Source: Endobacterium cereale
GTDB lineage: Bacteria > Pseudomonadota > Alphaproteobacteria > Rhizobiales > Rhizobiaceae
Length of the DNA: 64,000 nt
Assembly: GCF_009617585.1 (NCBI RefSeq)
Contig: NZ_WIXI01000045.1
Coordinates: forward strand, 1-64,000
Direction of reading: 5' to 3'
Below, one piece after another: positions 1 to 7,865 of the stretch. A program made the translations under genes and the position numbers. Below the pieces are notes generated by a model. It searched no databases. It saw nothing but the letters and a program-made list of their open reading frames with translations, and was not told the DNA's origin. Position 1 is the first letter of the stretch; each line of letters begins with the position of its first letter.

Positions 1-849
1 TTGTGGTTCTCCGGCTTGACCTGCCAGAGTTCCTTGATGCCGATGCCGAATTTCTGGACATCGCGATCCCTGGAGAGGTCAAACTTTTCGATCAGCTGTT
101 TGGCGAGCGATCCCCGCACACCCTCGCCGATCAGCGTGTATTTGCCCAAAAGCTCCATGCCGCGGGTAAAATTGGGCCCCGGCGTGCCGTCCTTCTCGAT
201 GCCCATGTCGCCGGTGGCAACACCACGCACCGCGCCGTTTTCATCGTAGAGAACTTCGGCTGCGGCAAAACCGGGATAGATCTCGACGCCAAGGCTTTCC
301 GCCTTTTCAGCCAACCAGCGACAGACGTTTCCGAGCGAAACGATATAGTTGCCGTGATTGTTCATCAAAGGCGGCATCAGCATGTTGGGAAGGCGGATCG
401 AACCGGCGGGGCCGAGCAGCATGAAATGGTCGGCGGTCACCTCGGTCTTGAAGGGGTGCCCCTCCTCCTCGCGCCAACCGGGCAGAAGCGCATCGATGCC
501 GGAAGGATCGACCACGATTCATCAAAGGCGGCATCAGCATGTTGGGAAGGCGGATCGAACCGGCGGGGCCGAGCAGCATGAAATGGTCGGCGGTGACCTC
601 GGTCTTGAAGGGGTGCCCCTCCTCCTCGCGCCAACCGGGCAGAAGCGCATCGATGCCGGAAGGATCGACCACGGCACCCGACAGGATATGCGCGCCGACC
701 TCGGCGCCCTTTTCGAGAACGACAACCGACAGATCCGGGTTGATCTGCTTCAGGCGGATCGCAGCCGACAGGCCAGACGGACCGGCACCGACGATGACAA
801 CGTCGAATTCCATCATCTCCCGTTCGGGAAGCTCGGTCGCATCGGTCAT
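1..849 (-). pseudogene. Electron transfer flavoprotein-ubiquinone oxidoreductase, frameshifted by tandem duplication, cut by window edge
   Basis: ETF-QO is the membrane-associated flavo-iron-sulfur enzyme that passes electrons from ETF to ubiquinone in fatty- and amino-acid oxidation. The N-terminus (start at 849) shows a clean FAD-binding beta-alpha-beta motif (DVVIVGAGPSGLSAAIRLK) and then family sequence up to about residue 110 (LPNMLMPPLMN). There a 157-bp direct duplication (copies at 361 and 518) shifts the frame, and translation runs into a stop at 307. Removing one copy restores the continuous family reading NNHGNYIVSLGNVCRWL..., which continues to base 1 (GIGIKELWQVKPENH). The rest of the gene lies outside the window. 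Either the gene is genuinely broken or the duplication is a sequencing/assembly artefact. The protein identity is secure; the functional state is not. Confidence 0.88.
361..673. repeat. 157-bp tandem direct duplication inside the ETF-QO gene
   Basis: The sequence from 361 to 516 is repeated from 518 to 673 with one visible difference (C at 438 versus G at 595) and one extra base (A517) at the junction. The period of 157 is not a multiple of three, so it breaks the reading frame. One substitution in about 156 bp suggests either a recent duplication or a misassembly. Confidence 0.95.
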
Positions 850-975
850 GTCTCGTTCCCTTTTTTCTCATTCGCCACATGGTATGTGGTCGTTTTCTTT
901 GACAAAAGCCGCAAGCCTTGTCGACCCAGGAAAGCGACGCAGGCCGTGCGTTTTCCGGCATGCGGCATCACACCA

Positions 976-999
976 TATTACGTTTACGTTCACGTAATA
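976..999. promoter_or_regulatory. Inverted repeat TATTACG-N10-CGTAATA between ETF-QO and SDR genes
   Basis: Seven-base arms (976-982 and 993-999) flank an internal TTTACGTT core. This lies in the divergent intergenic region, upstream of both ETF-QO and the SDR gene. It resembles ACGT-containing palindromes bound by MerR-type regulators of acyl-CoA and branched-chain catabolism (LiuR-like). That link is inference from motif shape and the neighbouring ETF-QO gene; no such regulator is encoded in the window. Confidence 0.4.
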
Positions 1000-1099
1000 C
1001 AAAACTCAAGAGACTGCGACCAAGTTCCCTTTGCCTGATCCGATCCCCTGCCTATAACTGCAGCACGCTCTTTGAAGGCGAACCGAAAGGAACAGCGAA

Positions 1100-1888
1100 A
1101 TGGATCTCGGAATTTCCGGCAAGCGCGCCCTTGTGCTCGCCTCCTCGCGCGGCCTTGGGCTGGGCATCGCAACGGCTCTGGCGCGCGAAGGCGCGAATGT
1201 TCTTCTGGTCGGCCGTTCGGGTGACAAGCTCGCGGAAAACTGCAAGGCCATCAACGCCGAGGGCAAGGGCAAGGCCGACTGGGTGTGGGGTGATCTGTCG
1301 GATGAAAATTTCGTAGAAGCCATGATCACCGCCGTCAGGGAAAAACTCGGTGGCATCGATATTCTCGTCAACAATACCGGCGGCCCGACGCCGGGCGTCG
1401 CCACCGAGATGACCATCGACAAGCTGTCCACCTTCTTCGAGACCATGGTCCTGAAGGTAATTACCCTCACCAATGCACTGCTGCCGCAAATGCAGGAACA
1501 GGGCTGGGGTCGCATCCTCACCGTCGCCTCATCCGGCGTGTTCGAGCCGATCCCGAACCTCGCGCTTTCCAACACGCTGCGCTCGGCACTGGTTGGCTGG
1601 AACAAGACACTGTCCACGGAAGTCGCCAATACCGGCGTCACCGCCAACATGCTGCTGCCGGGCCGCATCCATACCGATCGCATCGATGAGCTGGACGGCG
1701 CCAATGCCAAACGTCAGGGCAAGTCGGTGGAGGAAATCCGCGCCGCTTCGCTGAGGACGATCCCGTCTGGTCGCCTCGGCAAGGTCGAGGAATTTGCAGC
1801 CGCCGGCGCCTTCCTGTGCTCGGAACCGGCAAGCTATATCACCGGCACGACACTACGGGTGGATGGCGGCGCGGCCAAATCTATCTGA
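1100..1888 (+). CDS. SDR-family oxidoreductase (3-ketoacyl-ACP reductase-like, atypical active site)
   Basis: A 262-aa short-chain dehydrogenase/reductase. The N-terminal Rossmann region is recognisable (GKRALVLASSRGLGLGIA), with the structural NNTGG motif (classical NNAG) near residue 92, the catalytic-serine strand (ILTVASSGV) near 140 and the C-terminal ITGTTLRVDGG signature. The classical YxxxK is not intact: the Tyr/Lys segment reads LALSNTLRSALVGW. That places it in the BKR-like subgroup of SDRs lacking the canonical tetrad, so substrate and even catalysis are uncertain. It is divergent from ETF-QO across about 250 bp. The start at 1100 is an ATG with a purine-rich GAAAGGAACAG upstream. 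Confidence 0.85.
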   Translation: MDLGISGKRALVLASSRGLGLGIATALAREGANVLLVGRSGDKLAENCKAINAEGKGKADWVWGDLSDENFVEAMITAVREKLGGIDILVNNTGGPTPGVATEMTIDKLSTFFETMVLKVITLTNALLPQMQEQGWGRILTVASSGVFEPIPNLALSNTLRSALVGWNKTLSTEVANTGVTANMLLPGRIHTDRIDELDGANAKRQGKSVEEIRAASLRTIPSGRLGKVEEFAAAGAFLCSEPASYITGTTLRVDGGAAKSI

Positions 1889-1895
1889 AGGTAAA

Positions 1896-1973
1896 TTACG
1901 ATAGATTATCGTAAAAACATCGAAACGCCCCGAGAAATACTGTGGCGCCGAACAAAAAACATGCTCGGCGCCA
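1896..1973. terminator. Two hairpins downstream of the SDR gene
   Basis: TTACGATA-GAT-TATCGTAA (1896-1914) starts eight bases after the stop codon. It is followed by TGGCGCCGA-N13-TCGGCGCCA (1943-1973), a perfect 9-bp GC-rich stem with an A-rich loop. Neither has a clear T tract, so the second is a plausible but not classical terminator. The first could also be an operator, since it shares the TTACG arm with the repeat at 976. Confidence 0.45.
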
Positions 1974-2080
1974 TACAAAACAAGCACACTTCAAGTTTTA
2001 CTTTAATTGCACTTCGTCAATTGATGATGGCTAAATCCGCATAATCTAATGGCTTTCCGATTATTCGATCGGAGACGATT

Positions 2081-2767
2081 ATGCTTGAAGAACTCTTCGG
2101 AGGAGGAAAGTCCTCTCCTCCGCCCAGCAACAATAACAATACCCAGCCGACAACGCAGCCGTCGTCGCCACCAACTGCATCAGAACCGACATCGGGCACG
2201 ACCGAACCGGTCGATGACGAAACGGCGGAAGACGACATGGTGGTCGATCATGATGACGGCACTTATTCTCCGGCTCCTGTAACCGACGAAAACACCCCGG
2301 AAGAGGTGGAGAGCGAAGTGCCGGCCGACGAGCCGGTCGCCTCGGAACCGGTCAACGCCGACGAAGGTGAGGAAACGGATGACGAGAACGACAGCGTGTC
2401 GCCCTCGCCGGTTGCGACGACACCTGCGCAGCCGGCGCCTTCCAACAGCGAAACCGTTGCACCCGTTCAGCCGGAAGCGGTCGTTGACGACATCGCCGCA
2501 GCACCGGCCGCGACCAGGGCCGATCCCGTCACGCGCATCACCGATCTGATTGCCACTTATGAAAAGCTGCTGTCGGAACCCACAGCAGATGAAAACGGGG
2601 AAGCCCGTACACGTGCGATGGAACTGGCGCAAAACCGCGTTCTCACCAGCCTGATCGACAATCTGTCGGCCTCTGATGCCCAAGCAGCTCGCGCGCCGCT
2701 GGATGAAGATACCGAGACCGATCAGGTCTCGTTGATCACCAAGTATTATGCCGAGGCCGGTCGCTGA
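2081..2767 (+). CDS. Acidic, Pro/Thr/Glu-rich hypothetical protein
   Basis: 228 aa of unknown function. Residues 1-8 form a short hydrophobic head (MLEELFGG). Residues 10-150 are a low-complexity, strongly acidic region with runs of Pro, Thr, Asn, Asp and Glu, almost certainly disordered. Residues 150-228 form a more ordinary, probably helical tail (ITDLIATYEKLL..., ending ITKYYAEAGR). There is no signal peptide or membrane segment. The gene stands alone with a strong terminator behind it. No family recognised. Confidence 0.65.
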   Translation: MLEELFGGGKSSPPPSNNNNTQPTTQPSSPPTASEPTSGTTEPVDDETAEDDMVVDHDDGTYSPAPVTDENTPEEVESEVPADEPVASEPVNADEGEETDDENDSVSPSPVATTPAQPAPSNSETVAPVQPEAVVDDIAAAPAATRADPVTRITDLIATYEKLLSEPTADENGEARTRAMELAQNRVLTSLIDNLSASDAQAARAPLDEDTETDQVSLITKYYAEAGR

Positions 2768-2792
2768 CCCGCTTCATTTCAGGCATGACGAA

Positions 2793-2824
2793 AACAGGGC
2801 CGCATTATACGATGCGGCCCTGTT
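2793..2824 (+). terminator. 13-bp hairpin after the acidic-protein gene
   Basis: AACAGGGCCGCAT - TATACG - ATGCGGCCCTGTT is a perfect 13-bp stem with a 6-nt loop, preceded by A residues, 25 bases after the stop at 2767. It most likely ends that transcript; the next small gene starts at 2841 just beyond it. Confidence 0.75.
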
Positions 2825-2840
2825 GATAAAGGAGAAGACC

Positions 2841-3044
2841 ATGCGCCTTGCCAGACTGTTGCTGACAATCATCGGAGCGCTTGCGGTTTTGATGGGCCTG
2901 ATCTGGATCGGCCAGGGCACGGGCATCTTCCCTTACCCCGCTTCCAGCTTCATGATCAATCAATCGCCATGGATCCTGCGCGGCGCCATTGTCGCGGTCA
3001 TCGGCGCCGCGATAGTATGGGCGGCTCGGCGCCTGCTGCGCTGA
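2841..3044 (+). CDS. Small membrane protein (two TM segments)
   Basis: 67 aa. The ATG at 2841 follows a good Shine-Dalgarno (AAGGAGAAGACC). Two hydrophobic helices (about residues 5-25 and 46-62) flank a short loop (GTGIFPYPASSFM), ending in a basic tail (WAARRLLR). Small proteins of this kind are common in rhizobia and their function is unknown. Possibly cotranscribed with nothing: terminator upstream, 160-bp gap downstream. Confidence 0.7.
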   Translation: MRLARLLLTIIGALAVLMGLIWIGQGTGIFPYPASSFMINQSPWILRGAIVAVIGAAIVWAARRLLR

Positions 3045-3205
3045 CAGACAATTTTTGACGTCGCCGATTTTAATCCGGACGGCATCAGTTTTTCAGCGTC
3101 GGGAAACGATGGCATGATGAACGACGAAAATGCCGAGACGCCGCCAGACCCGGAGAGCGGCCGCAGCCACCGCAAGGTCCAATCTACGAACGGGCCTACA
3201 AGTCG

Positions 3206-3481
3206 ATGTGGACCGCCTATCTTCTTGCCCTGTGTGGTGGCGCCGGTGGCTTCGGCCTGCACCGTTTCTATCTCGGTTATCATTGCACAGCGCTGATGAT
3301 GATGGGCCTCACGGCCGGCGCCATTCTGCTACCGATGATCGGCATACACAGCGTGACCCTGACCTGGTGGGTCGCCACCCTGTGGGTGATTCTTGATCTC
3401 TTTCTCATTCCCGGCATGACGCGAAAGCGCAACGTCGAGATCGCGGCCGAAATCGACCGCGAGCTCGCCAACAGAAACTGA
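3206..3481 (+). CDS. TM2-domain membrane protein
   Basis: At least 91 aa. The TM2 signature is present: a hydrophobic helix, then GGFGLHRFYLGY, a second helix pair (MMMGLTAGAILLPMIG; WWVATLWVILDLFLIPGM) and a charged tail. Family members are inner-membrane proteins of unknown role. The frame stays open upstream with sequence typical of TM2 N-termini (PPQGPIYERAYKS just before 3206), but no in-frame ATG is seen there, so the true start may be an upstream non-ATG codon and 3206 may be too short. The stop lies 8 bp from the stop of the convergent beta-lactamase gene. Confidence 0.78.
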   Translation: MWTAYLLALCGGAGGFGLHRFYLGYHCTALMMMGLTAGAILLPMIGIHSVTLTWWVATLWVILDLFLIPGMTRKRNVEIAAEIDRELANRN

Positions 3482-3489
3482 GATGCGGC

Positions 3490-4317
3490 TTAGCGCTTGT
3501 CGACGATCTTCGGCAGATCGCGGATCATGCTGTCGCGCACGGTAAAGCTGATCGGCTTATCGGTGTGACGTTTCGTATCCACCAGCAGGCGCGCGAAGAT
3601 GACCGATCGCTGCTGGCCATGCGCCCAGCCGACGAACCAGCCGATCGGGCGGTTCGGATCCGACTTTCCGGTACTGTTGCGCATGCTGCCGGAGCCGGTT
3701 TTGCCGACGATATGCCAGTCGGCATTGCCCTTGAAGGTCGGTGCGGCGTTTTTCGTCTTTTCAACCGCCTCTGCCGAAATCGGCAATTGACCGTCGAGAA
3801 AACGCTTCAGAAACGCCACCTGCTCGTCAGGCGAAATTTTTAAAGACGACATCAGCCAGGATTCCGTCAGGCCGTCCGTGCCGCCCGGTCCGCCGGACAC
3901 ATCCATGTTGCCATAACCGAAATCGCGCACGTATTTGCCGAAAGCGTCCCGGCCAAGCTTGCGGGTAATCTCCTGCGAATACCAGACGATCGAATCCGAC
4001 AGCCAGATGCTTGGCATCGTGTCCTTCTGCTCACGCTTGGACCGATTGTATTCGGCTTTATATTGCCATAGCGGGGCATTCGCATTCTTCAGGATAGCCG
4101 CGTCATATCCCATCATGGCCAAAGGCAACTTGAAGGTCGATTGCGGATAAAATTGCTGGTCGCAGGTGCCCTTGCGCAGGATCGTCTCGCCGCTCTTGGC
4201 ATCGATGATAAGAGTGCATTCCACCTTTTCGGCGGCAGATGCACTGGAAAAACTGGTCAAAGCAGCGGCGAGGCCGAGGGATGCGGCCACAAGGCATGAT
4301 CGTCTGAAAATCGTCAT
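3490..4317 (-). CDS. Class D (OXA-type) beta-lactamase
   Basis: 275 aa, normal for the family, with an N-terminal Sec signal peptide (residues 1 to about 28, ending SSASAA), so periplasmic. All class D serine beta-lactamase motifs are visible: S60-T-F-K63 (nucleophile and carboxylated lysine), S109-I-V111, Y135-G-N137 and K206-T-G208. It hydrolyses beta-lactam rings through an acyl-enzyme; the substrate range cannot be read from sequence. The start at 4317 is chosen because the signal peptide begins there; the frame is open 18 codons further up. It is divergent from an AmpR-like regulator about 100 bp away, which suggests beta-lactam-inducible expression. Confidence 0.92.
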   Translation of the reverse strand: MTIFRRSCLVAASLGLAAALTSFSSASAAEKVECTLIIDAKSGETILRKGTCDQQFYPQSTFKLPLAMMGYDAAILKNANAPLWQYKAEYNRSKREQKDTMPSIWLSDSIVWYSQEITRKLGRDAFGKYVRDFGYGNMDVSGGPGGTDGLTESWLMSSLKISPDEQVAFLKRFLDGQLPISAEAVEKTKNAAPTFKGNADWHIVGKTGSGSMRNSTGKSDPNRPIGWFVGWAHGQQRSVIFARLLVDTKRHTDKPISFTVRDSMIRDLPKIVDKR

Positions 4318-4420
4318 CAAAACTGTCTCCGTTTTGTTCGTGGCATTTCTACGATCCGTTGCGAGCCCCAATCAAACGATGATATCTGCTGCGAGCCATC
4401 AATTTTTCTAGGCCTTGCTC
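4318..4420. promoter_or_regulatory. Divergent bla/ampR-like control region with direct repeats TGCGAGCC
   Basis: The octamer TGCGAGCC occurs at 4360-4367 and again at 4390-4397, 30 bp apart (about three helical turns). The second copy sits in TATCTGCTGCGAGCCATCAA. This spacing on one DNA face is what a LysR-type regulator with two half-complexes would use. Assignment as the AmpR-like binding region is inference from position and repeat geometry. Confidence 0.5.
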
Positions 4421-5296
4421 ATGGTTCGCCCGCATCTGCCGCTTAACGCCCTGCGTGCCTTCGAGGCCGCTGCCCGCCACCTCAGTTTTACTCGCGCTGC
4501 CATTGAACTGTGTGTCACGCAGGCCGCCGTCAGCCATCAGGTGAAGCTGCTGGAAGAACGTATCGGCGTGACGCTTTTCCGCCGCCTGCCGCGCGGATTG
4601 ATGATCACCGAGGAAGGGCTGGCCATGCTGCCGATCCTGCAGGAATCGTTCGATCGGATGGCCGGCATGCTCGACCGTTTCGAAGGCGGCCATCTGCGCG
4701 AGGTGCTGACTGTCGGCGCCGTCGGCACTTTCACCGTCGGCTGGCTTTTAGCCCGGCTCGATGATTTTGCCGAACACCACCCCTTCATCGACATCCGGCT
4801 TTCCACCAACAATAACCGCGTCGATATCGCCGCGGAAGGACTGGATTATTCGATCCGCTTCGGCAATGGAGCGTGGCATGACATCGATGCCGAACCGCTG
4901 TTCGAAACGCCGCTTTCGGCGCTCTGCCTTCCCTCCATCGCGCGGGACCTGAAGGGCCCGGAAGACATCATCCAGCAGCGGCTCTTGCGTTCCTATCGCG
5001 CCGACGAATGGCCAGGCTGGTTTGCACAAGCGGGCATCACCGCTCCACCGATCCGCGGCCCGGTTTTCGACAGTTCGATCCTGATGGTGGATGCCGCCAT
5101 GCAGGGGTTTGGCGTGGCCTTGGCGCCGCCACTGATGTTTTCCCGCCAGATCACCGCCGGCAATCTCGTACAGCCTTTCGACATCACCGTATCGCGTGGA
5201 AGATACTGGCTGACGCGGCTGAAATCCCGGATGGTGACGCCCGCCATGCAGGCGTTTCGCACATGGCTTCTGCAACACGTCGCTGCGACCAACTGA
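4421..5296 (+). CDS. ampR: LysR-family transcriptional regulator, AmpR-like
   Basis: About 291 aa. The N-terminal winged HTH (PLNALRAFEAAARHLSFTRA, then CVTQAAVSHQVKLLEERIG) has the wording typical of AmpR/GcvA-type LysR proteins. The effector-binding domain follows (TVGAVGTFTVGWLLARLDDF). AmpR senses muropeptides released when beta-lactams disturb cell-wall recycling and activates the divergent beta-lactamase gene. The ATG at 4421 is preferred over a TTG at 4415. Symbol given by similarity and context; the target here is a class D rather than the usual class C enzyme. Confidence 0.82.
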   Translation: MVRPHLPLNALRAFEAAARHLSFTRAAIELCVTQAAVSHQVKLLEERIGVTLFRRLPRGLMITEEGLAMLPILQESFDRMAGMLDRFEGGHLREVLTVGAVGTFTVGWLLARLDDFAEHHPFIDIRLSTNNNRVDIAAEGLDYSIRFGNGAWHDIDAEPLFETPLSALCLPSIARDLKGPEDIIQQRLLRSYRADEWPGWFAQAGITAPPIRGPVFDSSILMVDAAMQGFGVALAPPLMFSRQITAGNLVQPFDITVSRGRYWLTRLKSRMVTPAMQAFRTWLLQHVAATN

Positions 5297-5446
5297 CAAC
5301 CGTCAAACTTGCCGTCGCGACTTGCCATCCGTCCGCCCCTGTGGCATCAGGCGCGCTCTCGATTTTCGGCCGCCGCCAAGGCGTGGCCTTTTCGTTCGGG
5401 GAAATCCCCGTTCCATTCATTTCTGACGGTTTTTAGGAGCACGACC

Positions 5447-6739
5447 ATGTCACGGGCGCTCGGGCTTGATTTCGGCACGACCAATACTGTTCTCGCATTG
5501 TCTGAGGACGGTGCCACCACCAATTCCATGTCGTTCACCAGCAGTGCCGGCACGACGGATTCGATGCGCACCGCGCTCTCCTTCATGAAGGATGCGCAGC
5601 TTGGCGCGCAGGCGCTGAAGGTAGAGGCCGGACAGGCGGCCATCCGCCAGTTCATCGACAACCCGGGTGACGCGCGTTTCCTGCAGTCGATCAAGACCTT
5701 TGCCGCAAGCCCGCTCTTTCAGGGCACGCTGGTTTTTGCCCGCCGTCATTCTTTCGAAGACCTGATGGAAGTGTTTTTGAACCGTCTGAAGTTTTATGCG
5801 GACGGTCAGTGGCCCTCGGATATTTCCCGCCTCGTCGCCGGCCGTCCGGTACATTTCGCCGGTGCCAACCCGGATCCGGCGCTTGCGACAGAGCGCTATA
5901 ACGCGGCACTCACTCGCCTGGGTTTCCCGGAAATCCATTACGTCTACGAACCGGTCGCGGCCGCTTATTACTTTGCCCAGACGCTGAAGAGCGATGCCAA
6001 TGTTCTGGTCGCCGACTTCGGCGGCGGCACCACCGACTATTCACTGATCCGGTTCGAACGCATCGCCGGCAAGCTGAAAGCCACCCCGATCGGCCATTCC
6101 GGCGTCGGTATCGCCGGCGACCATTTTGACGCAAAGATGGTCGACCAGCTGGTGGCCCCGGAAATCGGCAAGGGCACGCATTTCAAGAGTTTCGACAAGC
6201 TGCTGGACGTGCCGGCCGGTTATTACGCCAATTTCTCGCGCTGGAACCAGCTGTCGATCTTCAAGACCACCCGCGAATTCACCGACCTGAAATCGCTGGT
6301 GCGCTCGGCCACCGACCCGGACAAGCTGGAACTGTTCATCGACCTCGTTGAGCACGATGAAGGGTATCCGCTCTATCAGGCGATCTCGGCCACCAAGATG
6401 GCGCTGTCCGCCGCAGAGGAAGCCGAGTTCCACTTCTCACCACTCGGCAAGGCCGGCCACAAGACGGTCAAGCGCAGCGATTTCGAAAGCTGGATCGCCG
6501 ACGACCTTTCCAAGATCGAAGGCGCGCTCGATGACGTGCTGACCAAGACCAACACCTCCGCCGATCAGGTCGACAAGGTGTTTCTGACCGGCGGCACATC
6601 CTTCGTCCCGGCCGTGCGCAAGATCTTCACGCAGCGTTTTGATGCTTCCAAGATCGAAAGCGGCGGCGAACTCCTGTCGATCGCCCACGGCCTGGCACTG
6701 ATCGGTGAAAGCGGTGATGTCGGAGAATGGTCGGCGTAA
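5447..6739 (+). CDS. Hsp70-family protein (YegD-like)
   Basis: 430 aa. Actin-fold ATPase with phosphate-1 motif (LGLDFGTTNTVLAL) at the N-terminus, phosphate-2 (VLVADFGGGTTDYSLI) near residue 185 and the adenosine motif (VFLTGGTSFVPAVRKIF) near 380. It lacks the C-terminal substrate-binding and lid domains of DnaK, so it is the short YegD-type Hsp70 homologue, a putative chaperone whose clients are unknown. The ATG at 5447 follows TTAGGAGCACGACC, a good ribosome site; the frame upstream of it has no family sequence. Confidence 0.88.
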   Translation: MSRALGLDFGTTNTVLALSEDGATTNSMSFTSSAGTTDSMRTALSFMKDAQLGAQALKVEAGQAAIRQFIDNPGDARFLQSIKTFAASPLFQGTLVFARRHSFEDLMEVFLNRLKFYADGQWPSDISRLVAGRPVHFAGANPDPALATERYNAALTRLGFPEIHYVYEPVAAAYYFAQTLKSDANVLVADFGGGTTDYSLIRFERIAGKLKATPIGHSGVGIAGDHFDAKMVDQLVAPEIGKGTHFKSFDKLLDVPAGYYANFSRWNQLSIFKTTREFTDLKSLVRSATDPDKLELFIDLVEHDEGYPLYQAISATKMALSAAEEAEFHFSPLGKAGHKTVKRSDFESWIADDLSKIEGALDDVLTKTNTSADQVDKVFLTGGTSFVPAVRKIFTQRFDASKIESGGELLSIAHGLALIGESGDVGEWSA

Positions 6740-6811
6740 AAGCCGGACATTCCGGGTATAGCCCCGGCAGGGCGGTTCCCACCTGCGGCGATCATGCTAT
6801 AGGGTAACGCC

Positions 6812-7717
6812 ATGAACGCCAGCGCCAGCCATCTCGATCCCGCAGAGCTTGCCGCCCTTCTGCATTTTTATGCGGATGCGGGCGTCGAGTGGATGCTGGA
6901 AGACGAGCCGGTCGATCGCATTGCCGAGTTCGCGCAGCAGCAGGCGGCACGCGCCAATCGTCAGCCGCAACAGGCACCGGCCGTAGCGCAACAGCCACAG
7001 CAACAGGGTGACGGCATCGCCGCCCCTCAGCAGGCTTCTCCGCAGGGCAAGGTCCTGCCCGGCCGTGCGCCGCCGCCACCGCGTCCGTCTAGCACGCCGG
7101 TCGCCATTCCCGACGATCAGGCGATTGCCGCCGCCCGTTTTGCCGCCGACAGCGCCCGTTCACTCGATGAGTTGAAGGTGGCGATGGAAGCATTTGGCAG
7201 CTGCAATCTCAAACACGGCGCCCGTTCGACCGTTTTTGCCAGCGGCAACCCCTCCTCCGGCATCATGGTCATCGGTCCGATGCCGAATGCCGACGACGAT
7301 CGCGACGGCATGCCGTTTTCGGGCCGCCAGGGGCAGATGCTCGATCGCATGCTGGCCGCCATCGGCCTCACGCGCGAGACTGTGCTCTTGGCCAATGCCG
7401 TTCCGTGGCGGCCGCCGGGCAACCGCACACCCTCGCCCGCCGAAATGGAAATCTGCCGCCCCTTCATCGAGCGCCAGATCGCCCTTGCCGAACCTAAGCT
7501 GATGCTTTTACTCGGCAACTTTACCGCTAAATGCCTGATCGGTGGCGATGCGTCGATCTTTTCCATGCGCGGTTCGTGGCGCGATGTCACCATCGGCGGC
7601 ACGACCGTCCCAGCGCTCACCAGCCTGCACCCGCAGGATCTCATGGCTGCCCCTGCAAACAAGGCACTTGCATGGCAAGACCTGCTCGTTTTCAAGGCAC
7701 GGCTGACCGATATCTAG
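6812..7717 (+). CDS. Uracil-DNA glycosylase superfamily protein (family 4/5-like variant)
   Basis: 301 aa. Residues 1-110 are Gln/Pro-rich and probably disordered. From about 125 a UDG fold is visible: VFASGNPSSGIMVIGPMPNAD, then PFSGRQGQMLDRMLAAIGL, LLANAVPWRPPGNR, LLLLGNFTAKCLIG and the late motif SLHPQDLM. UDGs excise uracil from DNA; family 4 enzymes carry a 4Fe-4S cluster. The usual CxxC entrance is reduced to a single Cys (GSCNLKHGARS), and motif A has MPNADDDRDG in place of the common APGxxED, so cluster binding and activity are uncertain. Stands alone downstream of the Hsp70 gene. Confidence 0.8.
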   Translation: MNASASHLDPAELAALLHFYADAGVEWMLEDEPVDRIAEFAQQQAARANRQPQQAPAVAQQPQQQGDGIAAPQQASPQGKVLPGRAPPPPRPSSTPVAIPDDQAIAAARFAADSARSLDELKVAMEAFGSCNLKHGARSTVFASGNPSSGIMVIGPMPNADDDRDGMPFSGRQGQMLDRMLAAIGLTRETVLLANAVPWRPPGNRTPSPAEMEICRPFIERQIALAEPKLMLLLGNFTAKCLIGGDASIFSMRGSWRDVTIGGTTVPALTSLHPQDLMAAPANKALAWQDLLVFKARLTDI

Positions 7718-7865
7718 TCAAAAATACAATCGATTAAAGAAATATGACAAAAGCCATGCAGAAGTCGCATGGCTGCACGGCTTTTGCGTGCATTGCGAAA
7801 ATCGCGCTGCACTGCGATATATTGATCATGTCTTGGGAGGAAATCTGGTTTAAGGAACCAAGGCA

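Noticed and set aside
3..1038. Overlapping plus-strand frames across the ETF-QO duplication
   Set aside because: They exist only because the minus-strand gene is GC-rich and duplicated; the FAD-binding gene on the minus strand explains the sequence.
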